The translations under genes and the position numbers were made by a program. From Luteimonas sp. RC10 (lineage in GTDB: Bacteria > Pseudomonadota > Gammaproteobacteria > Xanthomonadales > Xanthomonadaceae), in contig NZ_JACHYJ010000002.1 of NCBI RefSeq assembly GCF_014192745.1, positions 434,001-498,000 on the forward strand: a stretch of DNA of 64,000 bases, written 5' to 3'. The notes beneath the pieces are model-generated. The model did not search any database. It saw only the letters and a list, made by a program, of their open reading frames with translations, and was not told where the DNA came from. Numbering within the stretch: the first letter of the stretch is position 1; each line of letters begins with the position of its first letter. This document shows, one piece after another, positions 1 through 9,200 of this stretch.

Positions 1-533
1 CCGGCGATCGGTGCGGTGACCGTCGTATAGGACAGTTCCAGTTGCGCCATCTCGTACTGCGCGCGCGCGGTGTCGAGATCGAACTTGATCTGGTCCAGGT
101 CGTTGGCGCTGATCATCTGCTGGCCGACGAGTTGCTGGGCGCGGCGGTAGCTGTTCTCCAGCTTGCCCATCGTCGCCCGGCTCTGCAGCACCGCCAGGCG
201 CGCACGGTCGGGGTCGAGTCGCACCAGCGGCTGGCCGGCACGGACCGCATCGCCCTCCTCGGCCAGCACCTCCAGCGCGATGCCCGAGGTCTTGGCGACC
301 ACATCCGCGCCACGGGGCACCTCCAGCGACGCGGTGCCCACGTAGCTCGCCGCCACGCTGCGCCGCGCCACGGTGTCGGTCTCCACCGGCACCGGCGCCT
401 GCGCCGCCTCGCCGGGCTTGGCCTGGGCATCGCCCCCGCCCCCCTTGCAAGCGCTCAAGCCAAGGGCGGCCGCCAGCAACAGGCCACCAGTGAGGATGCG
501 TCCCGTGGACGCGCGGACGAGCAGTGTCGACAT
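1..533 (-). CDS. RND efflux periplasmic adaptor (membrane fusion protein), N-terminal part
   Basis: Periplasmic adaptor that would link an inner-membrane RND pump to an outer-membrane channel. Only the first 177 residues are present; the gene runs off the left edge of the window. The start at 533 gives a lipoprotein signal with lipobox LSAC, followed by Gly and Asp residues, so the mature protein is probably lipid-anchored. Next come a beta-barrel/lipoyl half-motif (GTASLEVPRGADVVAKTSG, then LAEEGDAVRAGQPLVRLDP) and a coiled-coil hairpin region (QLVGQQMISANDLDQ), the normal AcrA/MexA order. The pump and outer-membrane genes should lie to the left of this window. No regulator gene is visible beside it here. 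Family call is firm; substrate cannot be inferred. Confidence 0.88.
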   Translation of the reverse strand, partial: MSTLLVRASTGRILTGGLLLAAALGLSACKGGGGDAQAKPGEAAQAPVPVETDTVARRSVAASYVGTASLEVPRGADVVAKTSGIALEVLAEEGDAVRAGQPLVRLDPDRARLAVLQSRATMGKLENSYRRAQQLVGQQMISANDLDQIKFDLDTARAQYEMAQLELSYTTVTAPIA

Positions 534-770
534 TGGAATGGAATGACCCCTACGGTGTGGTAGCAATGTAGTTCACCCGAACATACGGGTTCCATCCGCC
601 ATTGGTCATGGTGACCTCCGGCGTCAGGCATGGTCCACGCGGAGTCGTTGGGTTTGCACAACACCCATGGCTATACTGGACTGGTTGCCCGCGGTTCAGC
701 GACCGCCCGCGGGTCACGTCCGACGCTCCCCCGACAGCCGTTCCAGCCACTCAGGATTGCGGATACCAAG

Positions 771-1136
771 ATGACGCGACCGCTGCTGCTCGCCTCCTGC
801 CTCACCCTCGCCGCGATGGCGTCCCCCTCCGCCCCTGCGCAGACCGCCGCCGCCCCTGCCACCGCGTCCAATGCGCCGCTGGTGGGCGATGCCGGCAACG
901 GCCGGACCCTGACCTACACCTGTCAGGGCTGCCACGGCGTCGAGGGCTACCGCAACGTGTATCCGCACTACCACGTGCCCCGGATCGGCGGTCAATCCTC
1001 CCAGTACCTGGTCAATGCGCTCAACGAGTACAAGCGCGGCACCCGCCGGCATCCGACGATGCAGGCGCAGGCGCAGAGCTTCTCGGACCAGGACATCGCC
1101 GACATCGCCGCGTTTCTTTCGGAGCTGACCCAGTGA
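771..1136 (+). CDS. small periplasmic c-type cytochrome
   Basis: Soluble electron carrier of 121 residues with one haem. A Sec signal peptide (about residues 1-24, ending near APAQT) precedes a class I cytochrome c domain. The haem-binding CxxCH is at residues 51-55 (CQGCH) and Met97 is the likely sixth ligand. The C-terminal helix DQDIADIAAFLSEL is typical of the cytochrome c4/c5 group. The ATG at 771 is chosen because it opens directly on the signal peptide; an in-frame extension upstream looks non-coding. Its stop codon overlaps or nearly touches the next cytochrome gene, so the two are probably co-transcribed. Electron donor and acceptor are not indicated by the context. Confidence 0.88.
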   Translation: MTRPLLLASCLTLAAMASPSAPAQTAAAPATASNAPLVGDAGNGRTLTYTCQGCHGVEGYRNVYPHYHVPRIGGQSSQYLVNALNEYKRGTRRHPTMQAQAQSFSDQDIADIAAFLSELTQ

Positions 1137-1141
1137 GCGGC

Positions 1142-1570
1142 ATGAACCGGACCCTCTTTGTGTTGATCCCCGCCATGACCTGCCTGGCGCTGGCCGCCTG
1201 CAGCGGCCCCGCTGCCGATGACCAGGCGCATGCCAGCGGCGGCACGTCTTCGGCCGGCCTGCCCAATGGCTCTGTGCAGGCAGGCGAGCGCGCCGCCAAC
1301 GTCAAGAGCGCCGCCACCGGCCAGACCTGCATCGATTGCCACGGCGCCGGCGGCAATGCGCCGCTCGACCCGACCTATCCGAAGATCGGTGGGCAGTACC
1401 GCGACTACATCGCCCATGCACTCCAGGCCTACCGCGACGGGACACGCGAGCACGCACTGATGTCGCAGCAGGCCACGGGCCTGAGCGATCAGCAGATTGC
1501 AGACCTCGCCGCCTACTTCGCCGACCAGCCCAGCCAGCTGCGCGATCTGCGCGGCGTGCACGACCGCTAA
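1142..1570 (+). CDS. lipoprotein c-type cytochrome
   Basis: Second monohaem cytochrome c, 142 residues. The signal sequence ends in a lipobox (LALAAC, Cys20), so unlike its upstream partner this one is probably membrane-anchored. The haem motif CIDCH is at residues 63-67 and Met107 is the likely axial ligand. The motif PKIGGQYRDYI matches PRIGGQSSQYL of the upstream protein, so the pair looks like a tandem duplication that diverged into soluble and anchored forms. A GTG at 1133 would overlap the upstream stop codon (GTGA); the ATG at 1142 was preferred because it starts at the signal peptide. Maturation of both needs the Ccm system encoded at 12.6-19.5 kb. Confidence 0.87.
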   Translation: MNRTLFVLIPAMTCLALAACSGPAADDQAHASGGTSSAGLPNGSVQAGERAANVKSAATGQTCIDCHGAGGNAPLDPTYPKIGGQYRDYIAHALQAYRDGTREHALMSQQATGLSDQQIADLAAYFADQPSQLRDLRGVHDR

Positions 1571-1757
1571 CCGTCGTTGCCGTCGCGCAAGTCCGGGTGC
1601 GTTCTCTCAACGCAGGATGGGGCCCCGTGCGCGGATCAACACGTTGATCCGCTCTGCATCTGCGCTGCTATTGGGTCTAGTCGGCTGCGGGTTTCAGCCT
1701 TTGGCCTGACCTGCGCGCCGTAGAGCGAGCCCAGCATTACTGCGCGATGGGTCGAAG

Positions 1758-1785
1758 CGCAGCCCTCGCCCGAGGTTGGGCTGCG
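1758..1785. terminator. candidate hairpin between convergent genes
   Basis: Perfect 8-bp inverted repeat (CGCAGCCC / GGGCTGCG, 12-base loop) in the gap between the cytochrome pair and the oppositely oriented repetitive membrane protein. It has no T-run on either side, so a role as a transcription terminator is only suggested by position. Nothing else recognisable is present in 1571-1821. Confidence 0.3.
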
Positions 1786-1821
1786 TGTTCGGTCATCGAA
1801 AAAGCTCGGCGTCCCGCGGCC

Positions 1822-3450
1822 TCACTTGCGCAGGCTGTCGCGGTCTTCCTGCAACTCCGGCTTCCACGGCACGTCCGGCGGCGGACGGCCGTCGGTCTCG
1901 ACGTCCTGCATGTTCGGATCGGTGATCCCGCAGCCGCCGCCGAACGCCAGCAACGCAACACTGCACTGGATGGTCTTGCTGGTGCCGGGAATCGGGATCA
2001 GCACCGTCTGCACGCTGCGCCGCACCCATTCTTCCAGCAGCGACTCGCTGGGCACCCAGTAGCGGTCGAAGCGTGTCGACTCGTAGCCCGGCGCCGGCCG
2101 CCGCAGCCAGGTGCCCATGCGGTCGATCTTCTCGAAATCCTCGGTGATCGTGCCCGGCGGCAGTCCGCCGCCGACACGCCCACCGTCGGCCAGGCGCGGG
2201 CGGCCATCGGCGCCGAACAGGCCCGACGGGCTGCCGGGACGGCCGCCGTCGCGCGCGGTGTCGGCGTCGCCCCAGTCATCGGCGGCACGGGTCGACGGCG
2301 CAGCCCCCGGCGGGGACGCAACGCTAGGCCCGCGACCGGCAGTCGACGCCGGCGTCCGTTCGCCCGCGCCTGGCGCAGGCACGGGCGTCGCCGCGCCACT
2401 TGGTACGGGCGGCGCCGGCACCGCGGCCGGGGCCGGGGTGGCCGCGACCTCGGCAGCAGGCGCAGGCGCGGGATCGCGCAGCGGCACCGAGCGTTCGCGC
2501 GCGGCCACCTCGGGCGTGGGCCGCGATGCCGGCGTCGGGGCCTCGACCGCCACTTGCGGCCGCGTCGCGGTCGGCAGGCGCACCGTCTCGGTCGCCTGCG
2601 CCACCGCCCGCTCGCGGACCTCGACCTCCAATGTCGGTGCCTCGGGCCTAGGTGGCGCCAGGTCGATGCGTTGCGGCCCACGGATGGCCGGCACCTCGAC
2701 CGCCTGCAGCGTGGCGTCGGGCACCTGGCGCTCGCGGACCGCGACTTCCGGCACCGGCACCGCCGGACGCGGCGGCGGCAAGGTGAATGCGCTGTCGGGC
2801 AGCGGCGTCTCGGTGACCTGCAGCACGTCCTGCGCAGGCGCGCCGTCCGCATCGGCCACCGTGCTCGCGGGCGCGGGATCCTGGGCCGCTGGTGGCGCCA
2901 CGGGTGCGGGCGCCGGTGCGGAGGCAGGCTCGACAGGCGGAGCCGGAACGGCAGCCGTCGGCGTCGGCGGCGCCGGTGCCTGCTCGCCTGCGCCGCCCCC
3001 GGCGTCACGAGGCGTGCCGTCGCCGATGAACACCGCCTCGACGACATGTTCCTCGCCTTGGGCAGCGTCGGTCACGGCCAGGAACCGCGCCTGCATCAGC
3101 AGCAGCAACAGGCCCAGCCACGTCAGCTGGATCAGCAGCGTACTCACCAGCGACACGATCCGCAGGCCGCGTTCGTCCCGGGGATCGTGCTCCCACAGCG
3201 GATAGGCCAGGCTGGCCCAGGCGGCCAGCGCATGGGCCGGCGGCGTGCCGCGACGACGCGGAGGCACTGGGCGGCCGGCCAGCGCTGTGGCGATCGCCGC
3301 CGCAGCCGCGCCGGTTACCGCACCGCCGCGCACCCGCATGGTGGCGAACCAGTCGGCCCATCCGGGCGGAAAGCGCCCCGGCGTTTCGGTCGATCCGGCC
3401 GACCGCCGCCGGCGACGGAGCACCTCGATCAGGTCGGCAGAGGTGAACAT
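1822..3450 (-). CDS. transmembrane repetitive protein (xanthomonad-type)
   Basis: Protein of 542 residues with no known biochemical role; homologues in xanthomonads are usually labelled transmembrane repetitive protein. The N-terminus is cytoplasmic and Arg-rich (LRRRRRSAG), then one membrane segment near residues 105-122 (LLIQLTWLGLLLLLMQ). A long Pro/Ala-rich region of about 300 residues follows, with diverged repeats anchored on EVAVRERQV, EVEVRERAV and EVAARERSV. A compact conserved C-terminus contains FDRYWVPSESLLEEWVRR and ends with a Gly/Cys patch (FGGGCGI). The layout recalls TonB-like envelope-spanning proteins, but no TonB C-terminal domain is seen. It lies 31 bases downstream of nfuA on the same strand and may be co-transcribed with it. 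Confidence 0.75.
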   Translation of the reverse strand: MFTSADLIEVLRRRRRSAGSTETPGRFPPGWADWFATMRVRGGAVTGAAAAAIATALAGRPVPPRRRGTPPAHALAAWASLAYPLWEHDPRDERGLRIVSLVSTLLIQLTWLGLLLLLMQARFLAVTDAAQGEEHVVEAVFIGDGTPRDAGGGAGEQAPAPPTPTAAVPAPPVEPASAPAPAPVAPPAAQDPAPASTVADADGAPAQDVLQVTETPLPDSAFTLPPPRPAVPVPEVAVRERQVPDATLQAVEVPAIRGPQRIDLAPPRPEAPTLEVEVRERAVAQATETVRLPTATRPQVAVEAPTPASRPTPEVAARERSVPLRDPAPAPAAEVAATPAPAAVPAPPVPSGAATPVPAPGAGERTPASTAGRGPSVASPPGAAPSTRAADDWGDADTARDGGRPGSPSGLFGADGRPRLADGGRVGGGLPPGTITEDFEKIDRMGTWLRRPAPGYESTRFDRYWVPSESLLEEWVRRSVQTVLIPIPGTSKTIQCSVALLAFGGGCGITDPNMQDVETDGRPPPDVPWKPELQEDRDSLRK

Positions 3451-3481
3451 CCGTCGCAGGCCGCCGGCTGCCGGACCTGGA

Positions 3482-4075
3482 TCAGGCCGCGTCGCGCGGC
3501 ATGTACGGCGCGCTGCCGCTGTCGTGATCGGTCGCGTCGCGCACGGCAGTGACGCCGGGCACCTTCTCCATCAGCGTTTTCTCGATGCCCTGCTTGAGCG
3601 TCACATCGACCAGGCCGCAGCCGTGGCAGCCACCGCCGAAGCGCAGCACCACCACGCCTTCGGCGGTGATCTCCTGCACCGAGACGTTGCCGCGATGCTG
3701 GGCGAGCTGCGGATTGACCTCGTTCTCGACCACCCAGTGCACCCGCTCCACCAGCGATGCGGCTTCCGGCGGCGCCTCGCCCTTGATCTTCGGCGCCCGG
3801 ATCTGCAACTGCCCGCCCGTGGCGCGGGCCTCGTAGTCGATCTGCGCGCCGTCCAGATAGGGCACGCTCGGCGCGTCGAGCCACAACGTGAAGCCCTCGC
3901 AGTCGATCGCCCATTCGTCGCCGGTCAGATCGCCGGGCTCGGCGAACTCCAGCCGCACGTCCGCGCGCGTGGTGCCGGCGTGGACCGCGGCCAGGCGCAC
4001 CCCCAGCCCCGGGAGCGCTTCGCGCTCGATCAGCTTGCGGAAATGCGTCTGTGCGGATTCGGTGATATTGATCAT
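3482..4075 (-). CDS. nfuA: Fe-S biogenesis protein NfuA
   Basis: Fe-S cluster carrier that delivers 4Fe-4S clusters to apo-enzymes and helps during iron or oxidative stress. The 197 residues match the family length. The N-terminal half is the degenerate A-type (HesB-like) domain, here lacking its cysteines, and the C-terminal half is the Nfu domain with the CxxC cluster-binding motif at Cys150 and Cys153 ([20 protein letters not shown]). The start ATG at 4075 gives MINITESAQ, matching the family start. It diverges from phhB across about 100 bases. Both family and function are confidently assigned. Confidence 0.95.
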   Translation of the reverse strand: MINITESAQTHFRKLIEREALPGLGVRLAAVHAGTTRADVRLEFAEPGDLTGDEWAIDCEGFTLWLDAPSVPYLDGAQIDYEARATGGQLQIRAPKIKGEAPPEAASLVERVHWVVENEVNPQLAQHRGNVSVQEITAEGVVVLRFGGGCHGCGLVDVTLKQGIEKTLMEKVPGVTAVRDATDHDSGSAPYMPRDAA

Positions 4076-4174
4076 GGGGGTATTCTAGCGAGCCTGCGCC
4101 GGCGCACATGCCGGTCGCCGTCTGTCGCATGAATGGCCGTCCGGGAACGGCCGCCGCTGCCCAAGGAGTTGCCG

Positions 4175-4516
4175 ATGTCGGATCTCATCCCCCTCGCCCA
4201 GGCCCACTGCATCGCCCGCCGCGGCGCCGAGCACCGCCTGACCGAAGCGCGGGTGCGCGAGTTGCTGCCGCAACTGCCCGAATGGGCCCTCGCCGAGGAC
4301 GGACGCGCGCTGACCCGCACGTTCCGCTTCGAGGATTACCATCGGACGATGGCGTTCGTGAACGCACTGGCGTTCATCGCCCACCGCGAGGACCACCACC
4401 CCGATCTGGGTGTGCACTACGACCGCGTCGAGGTCCGCTACTCGACCCACGATGTCGGCGGGCTGAGCGAGAACGACTTCATCTGCGCGGCCAAGGCCGA
4501 CGCGCTGGTCGCCTGA
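4175..4516 (+). CDS. phhB: 4a-hydroxytetrahydrobiopterin (pterin-4a-carbinolamine) dehydratase
   Basis: Dehydrates the 4a-hydroxy-pterin left by aromatic amino acid hydroxylases so the cofactor can be recycled; partner of phenylalanine hydroxylase in phenylalanine breakdown. The 113-residue protein has the family signature [20 protein letters not shown] followed by [13 protein letters not shown], containing the active-site histidines. The ATG at 4175 is chosen over an in-frame ATG at 4133 because an AAGGAG ribosome site lies 7 bases upstream (4163-4168) and the extra residues are not family-like. The stop codon overlaps the next start by one base (TGATG), so the two genes are translationally coupled. 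phhA is not in the window. Confidence 0.93.
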   Translation: MSDLIPLAQAHCIARRGAEHRLTEARVRELLPQLPEWALAEDGRALTRTFRFEDYHRTMAFVNALAFIAHREDHHPDLGVHYDRVEVRYSTHDVGGLSENDFICAAKADALVA

Positions 4517-4908
4517 TGGCCGTTCGCAGAATCGCCCTCGCCGCCGCCCTCGCCGTCTGGCTTGCGGCCTGCGTATCGAGCCAGGTGGCCAGCTCCGGCG
4601 AGGCCGCCGACGCCGACACCAACACCGTGGGGGCGTCGGTCGACATCCGCAGTGTCCGTAGCCACCCGCCCAAGTATCCGGCGGAGGCCGTCCGCGAGGG
4701 CGTCAGCGGCACGGTCGAGATGCAAATCGAGGTCGGTGCCGATGGCGCCTTCCGGGATGTGCGGATCGTCAAGAGCAGCGGCAGCCCCCCGCTCGATGCC
4801 GCCGCGATGGAAGCAGCACGACACTGGCGCTACGCCCCCGCGCGGCGCAACGGCAAACCGGTGCGGGGCCATGTCCGGATTCCGCAGACGTTCACCTTGC
4901 AGAACTGA
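4516..4908 (+). CDS. lipoprotein with TonB C-terminal domain
   Basis: Small lipoprotein of 130 residues. The signal peptide ends in a lipobox (LAAC, Cys19) and the rest is a single TonB C-terminal-type domain: KYPAEAVREGVSGTVEMQIE, then SPPLDAAAMEAARHWRYAP and VRIPQTFTL. It lacks the N-terminal membrane helix and Pro-rich linker of a true TonB, and no exbB/exbD is nearby, so it is unlikely to energise receptors. Such stand-alone domains are common in xanthomonads and have no clear function. It is translationally coupled to phhB (TGATG), which is odd given the unrelated jobs and may simply reflect compact gene packing. Confidence 0.8.
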   Translation: MAVRRIALAAALAVWLAACVSSQVASSGEAADADTNTVGASVDIRSVRSHPPKYPAEAVREGVSGTVEMQIEVGADGAFRDVRIVKSSGSPPLDAAAMEAARHWRYAPARRNGKPVRGHVRIPQTFTLQN

Positions 4909-4927
4909 AGTCCGGCCCGCGCCCTGA

Positions 4928-5890
4928 TCAGCCGAGCCGATCCAGCGCCTCGCGCAGATCATCGGCCAGCGGCGCGTTGAGGACGTAGGCCTCGCCATCG
5001 TCGAGCGCGAATTCCAGCGATGCGGCGTGCAGGAACAGCCGCCGCAGCCCGATCTGCTCGCGCAGCCGCCGGTTGACCGCAAGATCGCCGTATTTGTCGT
5101 CGCCAGCCACCGGATGGCCGATGTGCTGGGCGTGCACCCGGATCTGGTGAGTGCGCCCGGTCTCGATCCGCACCTCGCAGTACGAGTGCCCGCCACGGCG
5201 CTCGAGCACCTGGAAATGGCTCAGCGAGGGCTTGCCCGCGGCGTTGACCTGGACATGGCGCTCGCCGCCCTGGCGCAGCCCCACGTGCAACGCCGCATCG
5301 ACGCTCATCGTGCCGGAGGGCAGGCGCCCGGCCAGCAGCGCCAGATAGCGCTTGCGGATGCCCGCGCCGTGGTCCTCGCGCATCAGCGCCTGCAGTTGAG
5401 TCAGTGCCGAGCGCTTCTTGGCCAGCACCATCAGCCCCGAGGTGTCGCGGTCGAGCCGGTGCACGAGCTCCAACGACTGATTCGGGCGCAGCGCACGCAA
5501 GGTCTCGATGACCCCGAAACTGATCCCGCTGCCGCCATGGCTGGCGATTCCCGACGGTTTGCTGATCGCCAGCAACCGCGCATCCTCGAACACGATGCTC
5601 GCCTCCATCGCCGCCAGCAGTCCGCGCGACGGTGTGCCCGCCTCCCCGGCCGGCGCCAGCCTGACTGGGGGGATCCGGACCTCATCACCGGCCTCGAGCT
5701 TGCGCTCGGCCTTGGCGCGGCCGCCGTTCACCCGCACCTGGCCGCTGCGCACGATCTTGTAGACGATCGACCGCGGCGCGCCCTTGAGCTGGCCCAGCAG
5801 GAAGTTGTCGAGGCGCTGGCCGGCGCGGTCGTCGGTCACCCGGACCAGCCGCACACCGCCGCCGGCCGGGCCGGAATCGTTGTCAGTCAT
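4928..5890 (-). CDS. rluC: 23S rRNA pseudouridine synthase RluC
   Basis: Converts uridines of 23S rRNA (positions 955, 2504 and 2580 in E. coli) to pseudouridine. The 320-residue protein has an N-terminal S4 RNA-binding domain (LDNFLLGQLKGAPRS, then VRSGQVRVNG) and an RluA-family catalytic domain with motif HRLDRDTSG, in which Asp147 is the expected nucleophile. The family motifs RKRYLALL and ETGRTHQIRVH are present. It diverges from rne exactly as in many gammaproteobacteria, which supports RluC over RluD. The leader is very short, with the start only about 20-30 bases from a candidate promoter region shared with rne. Confidence 0.94.
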   Translation of the reverse strand: MTDNDSGPAGGGVRLVRVTDDRAGQRLDNFLLGQLKGAPRSIVYKIVRSGQVRVNGGRAKAERKLEAGDEVRIPPVRLAPAGEAGTPSRGLLAAMEASIVFEDARLLAISKPSGIASHGGSGISFGVIETLRALRPNQSLELVHRLDRDTSGLMVLAKKRSALTQLQALMREDHGAGIRKRYLALLAGRLPSGTMSVDAALHVGLRQGGERHVQVNAAGKPSLSHFQVLERRGGHSYCEVRIETGRTHQIRVHAQHIGHPVAGDDKYGDLAVNRRLREQIGLRRLFLHAASLEFALDDGEAYVLNAPLADDLREALDRLG

Positions 5891-5908
5891 CGTCGCTTAT
5901 TTATCTGC

Positions 5909-6290
5909 TACACTCGGCCCGCGATATAAGGTGCTGATTTCCCTGGAAGATCACGGGCCAAAAGCCCACCTTCCGAAGGTCTCCGGACAGTGCGCGGCCA
6001 CCGCCCCAGGGGCGGCCATGTTAGCGGCTGGACGGCAACGCTGCTTATCGCCCGATGCCTGGCATCGGCGCTGAACACGTCCCGCGCGGCGCCCGTCCCG
6101 GTCCAAGACCGGTCGCGAGCGGCCAGCGGCCCGCAACACCCAGACAACAACGAGCGCTCCCGCGGCCCGCCGTGGTGTCGTAGCGCTGGAAAATCCGGTT
6201 CGTCGCTGCGCGTGCGCGGCGGCTTCAGGCTTCATCCAGGCGAAACGCCCCGACGTTCCGCGCGCGAGAGCGCGTTGAGGAACGCAATTC
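5909..6290 (+). promoter_or_regulatory. long structured rne leader (5' untranslated region)
   Basis: About 380 bases without a convincing gene separate the rluC start from the rne start. A possible -10 (TACACT, 5909-5914) lies close to rluC; no convincing -35 is seen. The stretch contains small hairpins (ACCTTC/GAAGGT near 5970, CGATGC/GCATCG near 6054-6068) and otherwise looks non-coding. In E. coli the rne leader is about 360 bases and its structure lets RNase E cleave its own mRNA to control its level. Here the length and position match, but I cannot show sequence homology. Confidence 0.45.
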
Positions 6291-9200
6291 ATGAAGCGCA
6301 TGCTCATCAATGCGACGCAGGCAGAAGAACTGCGCGTCGCCATCGTCGACGGCCAGTCCCTGTACGACATCGATATCGAACAGCCGTCGCGGGAACAGAA
6401 GAAGTCCAACATCTACAAGGGCCGGATCACCCGGATCGAACCCTCGCTTGAGGCCGCATTCGTCGAGTACGGCGCCGCCCGTCACGGCTTTCTGCCGCTC
6501 AAGGAGGTCTCGCGCGACTATTTCCAGGCCGGCGTCGACCCCAACAAGGGCTCGATCAAGGAACTGCTGCGCGAGGGCCAGGAGGTCGTCGTCCAGGTCG
6601 ACAAGGAAGAACGCGGCAACAAGGGCGCCGCGCTGACCACCTTCATCTCGCTGGCCGGCCGCTACATGGTGCTGATGCCCAACTCGCCGACCGCCGGCGG
6701 CGTCTCGCGCCGGATCGAGGGCGAGGACCGCGCCGAGCTGAAGAAGGCGATGGACGCGCTGAACATCCCCGACGACATGGGCGTGATCATCCGCACCGCC
6801 GGCGTCGGCCGCGACGCCGAAGAACTGCAGTGGGACCTGGACTACCTGCTGAGCATCTGGCGGGCGATCGCCGAGGCCGCACTCAGCAAGCCCTCGCCGT
6901 TCCTGATCTACCAGGAGTCGCGCCTGATCACCCGGGCGCTGCGCGACTACATGCGCGCCGATATCGCCGAGATCCTGGTCGACACGCCCGAGATGTACGC
7001 CGAGGCGCGCGACTTCGTCGAGCAGGTGATGCCGCACAACCTGCGCAAGCTCAAGCACTACACCGATGACGTGCCGCTGTTCAACCGCTACCAGATCGAG
7101 TCGCAGATCGAGAGCGCCTACGAGCGCACCGTGCGCCTGCCCTCGGGCGGTGCACTGGTCATCGACCAGACCGAGGCGCTGACCGCGATCGACGTCAACT
7201 CGGCGCGCGCCACCAAGGGCGGCGACATCGAGGAGACCGCGTTCAACACCAACCTGGAGGCGGCCGACGAAGTGGCCCGCCAGCTGCGCCTGCGCGACCT
7301 GGGCGGTCTGGTGGTGATCGACTTCATCGACATGTCGTCCAACAAGCACCAGCGCGACGTCGAGAACCGGCTGCAGAACGCGCTCAAGTACGACCGCGCG
7401 CGCGTGCAGCAGAACCGGATCTCCAAGTTCGGGCTGCTGGAGATGAGCCGCCAGCGTCTGCGCGCGAGCCTGGGCGAGTCCAGCCAGATCGTGTGCCCGC
7501 GCTGCGAAGGCCACGGCCGCATGCGCAGCATCGAATCGCTGTCGCTGTCGATCATCCGCGTCGCCGAAGAGCACGCAATGAAGGACAACACCGGGCAGGT
7601 GCTGGTGCAGGCGCCGGTGGAGATCGCCAACTACCTGCTCAACGAGAAGCGCAGCGCGCTGGCCGAGATCGAGAAGCGCCACGGCGCCCCGATCATCATC
7701 GTCGCCGACGAGCAACTGCACACGCCGCATTACGAGGTCTCGCGCATTCGCGAGAACGAGCTCGGCGAAGAGACCAGCCGACCGAGCTACCAGCGCGGCA
7801 CGCCGCGTCGCGTGGCGACCATCGCGCTGAGCAAGAGCAACCTCAACGTGCCGCCGCCGGCCGTGACCAATGTCCGCCCGGCCCAGCCTGCGCCGGTCCG
7901 CGAACCCAAGCCCGAGCCAGCCCCCGCCCCGGCGCCCGCGCCCGTGGCCGCACCCGCGCCTGCGCCGGCCCCCGCCTCGTCCGGCGGTTTCGTCGGCTGG
8001 CTCAAGACGCTGTTCGCCGCGCCCGCACCGGCTGCGCCGCAGCCCGCGCGCCAGGACACCCGCGCACCGCGTCCCGACGGCCAGGGCCAGGCCCGCGACG
8101 GTCAGCCGCGCGGCGAAGGACGCGGTAACGGCCGCAATGGTCAGCGCCGCGACCGCCGAGGGTCGCGTTCGGGTGGCCAGGGTGCTCAGGGGGCGCAGAC
8201 AGGCGCCCCGGCACCCGCTCGCGAGGAGCAGGCGGCCGCGCCGCAGCGCGAAGCGCGCCGTGAGCAGCCGTCCGCCCAGGACAAGCGCCCCCAGGAGCGT
8301 CGCCAGAAGCAGAAGCCGCCGCGTGCCCCGCGTCCGCCGAGAGACGAGGACGAGGCCGTCGATTCGATGACGCTTCCGGCCGTCGCGGCAGTGTCGACGC
8401 CGGCGGCCCAGGCCACGGCCCCCGCACGCACGGAGGTCGCCACGGCACCGTCGGCCGCCCCGGCACCGGCCGCGTCGCCGAAGCCCGAGGCCTCGGCCGC
8501 AGCCGAGGCCGATCGGCACGTCTCCGCCTTGGCAGCGGACGCCGCGTCGACCCCGGTCGCCCCGGCGGTGGTCGCTGCCGATCCGACCGACGACGACCAG
8601 ACCGACGAGGTACCGGCCGCGAGCGACGATGACGAGGCCGGCAATGGCCGTCGCCGTCGCGGTCGTCGCGGCGGCCGCCGTCGTCGCCGTGGCAAGGCTG
8701 GCGACGGCAGCGTCGCGGGCGACGAGTCGCAGCAGGACGATGACGAGGCCGCGGACGACCACGGGATCGTCCCGTCCGACCGCGCCCAGCCCGAGTTCGA
8801 TTTCGACGACCTGCCGGCGGCTCCGGTCCAGGCGCCGACGTCGGCACCTGCGCCCACGCCCGTCGCAGCGCCGGCTCCGGTCCCGGCAGCCGCCGCGGCC
8901 GTGGTCGCGACCGGCGCCGAGGTCGCGGCGCCGGCGCCTGTCGACATCGCGTCCGAATCGTCATCGCCGGCACCCGCATCGGCCCCGCCGACCGCGCCGC
9001 CCCTGTCGACGACCGAAGCTCCGCAGACGGCCGTCGATGCGGGCATGGCCGACACGGCCGGTCCGGCACAGGACGCCGACCCGGTCGACCCCGCCGCAAT
9101 GCTGTCGATCCCGTCCGCGGTCGAGACCGCCCAGGCCGATGCCGATGCTGCCGTCCCCGCCTCACCGGTCGAGCGACCGACGGCGGACACCAGCAGCCGC

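Noticed and set aside
575-590. Imperfect palindrome ACCCG-aacata-CGGGT upstream of the efflux adaptor as a repressor site
   Set aside because: Arms are only 5 bases and no regulator gene is adjacent; chance occurrence is likely.
1747-3552. Plus-strand open frame opposite the repetitive membrane protein
   Set aside because: Arg-rich nonsense translation, no ribosome site, shadows a gene with membrane segment and repeats.
6225-8762. Long open frame (845 codons) on the minus strand opposite rne
   Set aside because: Translation is Arg/Ala/Gly/Val low complexity with no domain, and is the mirror of a certain gene in a very GC-rich genome.
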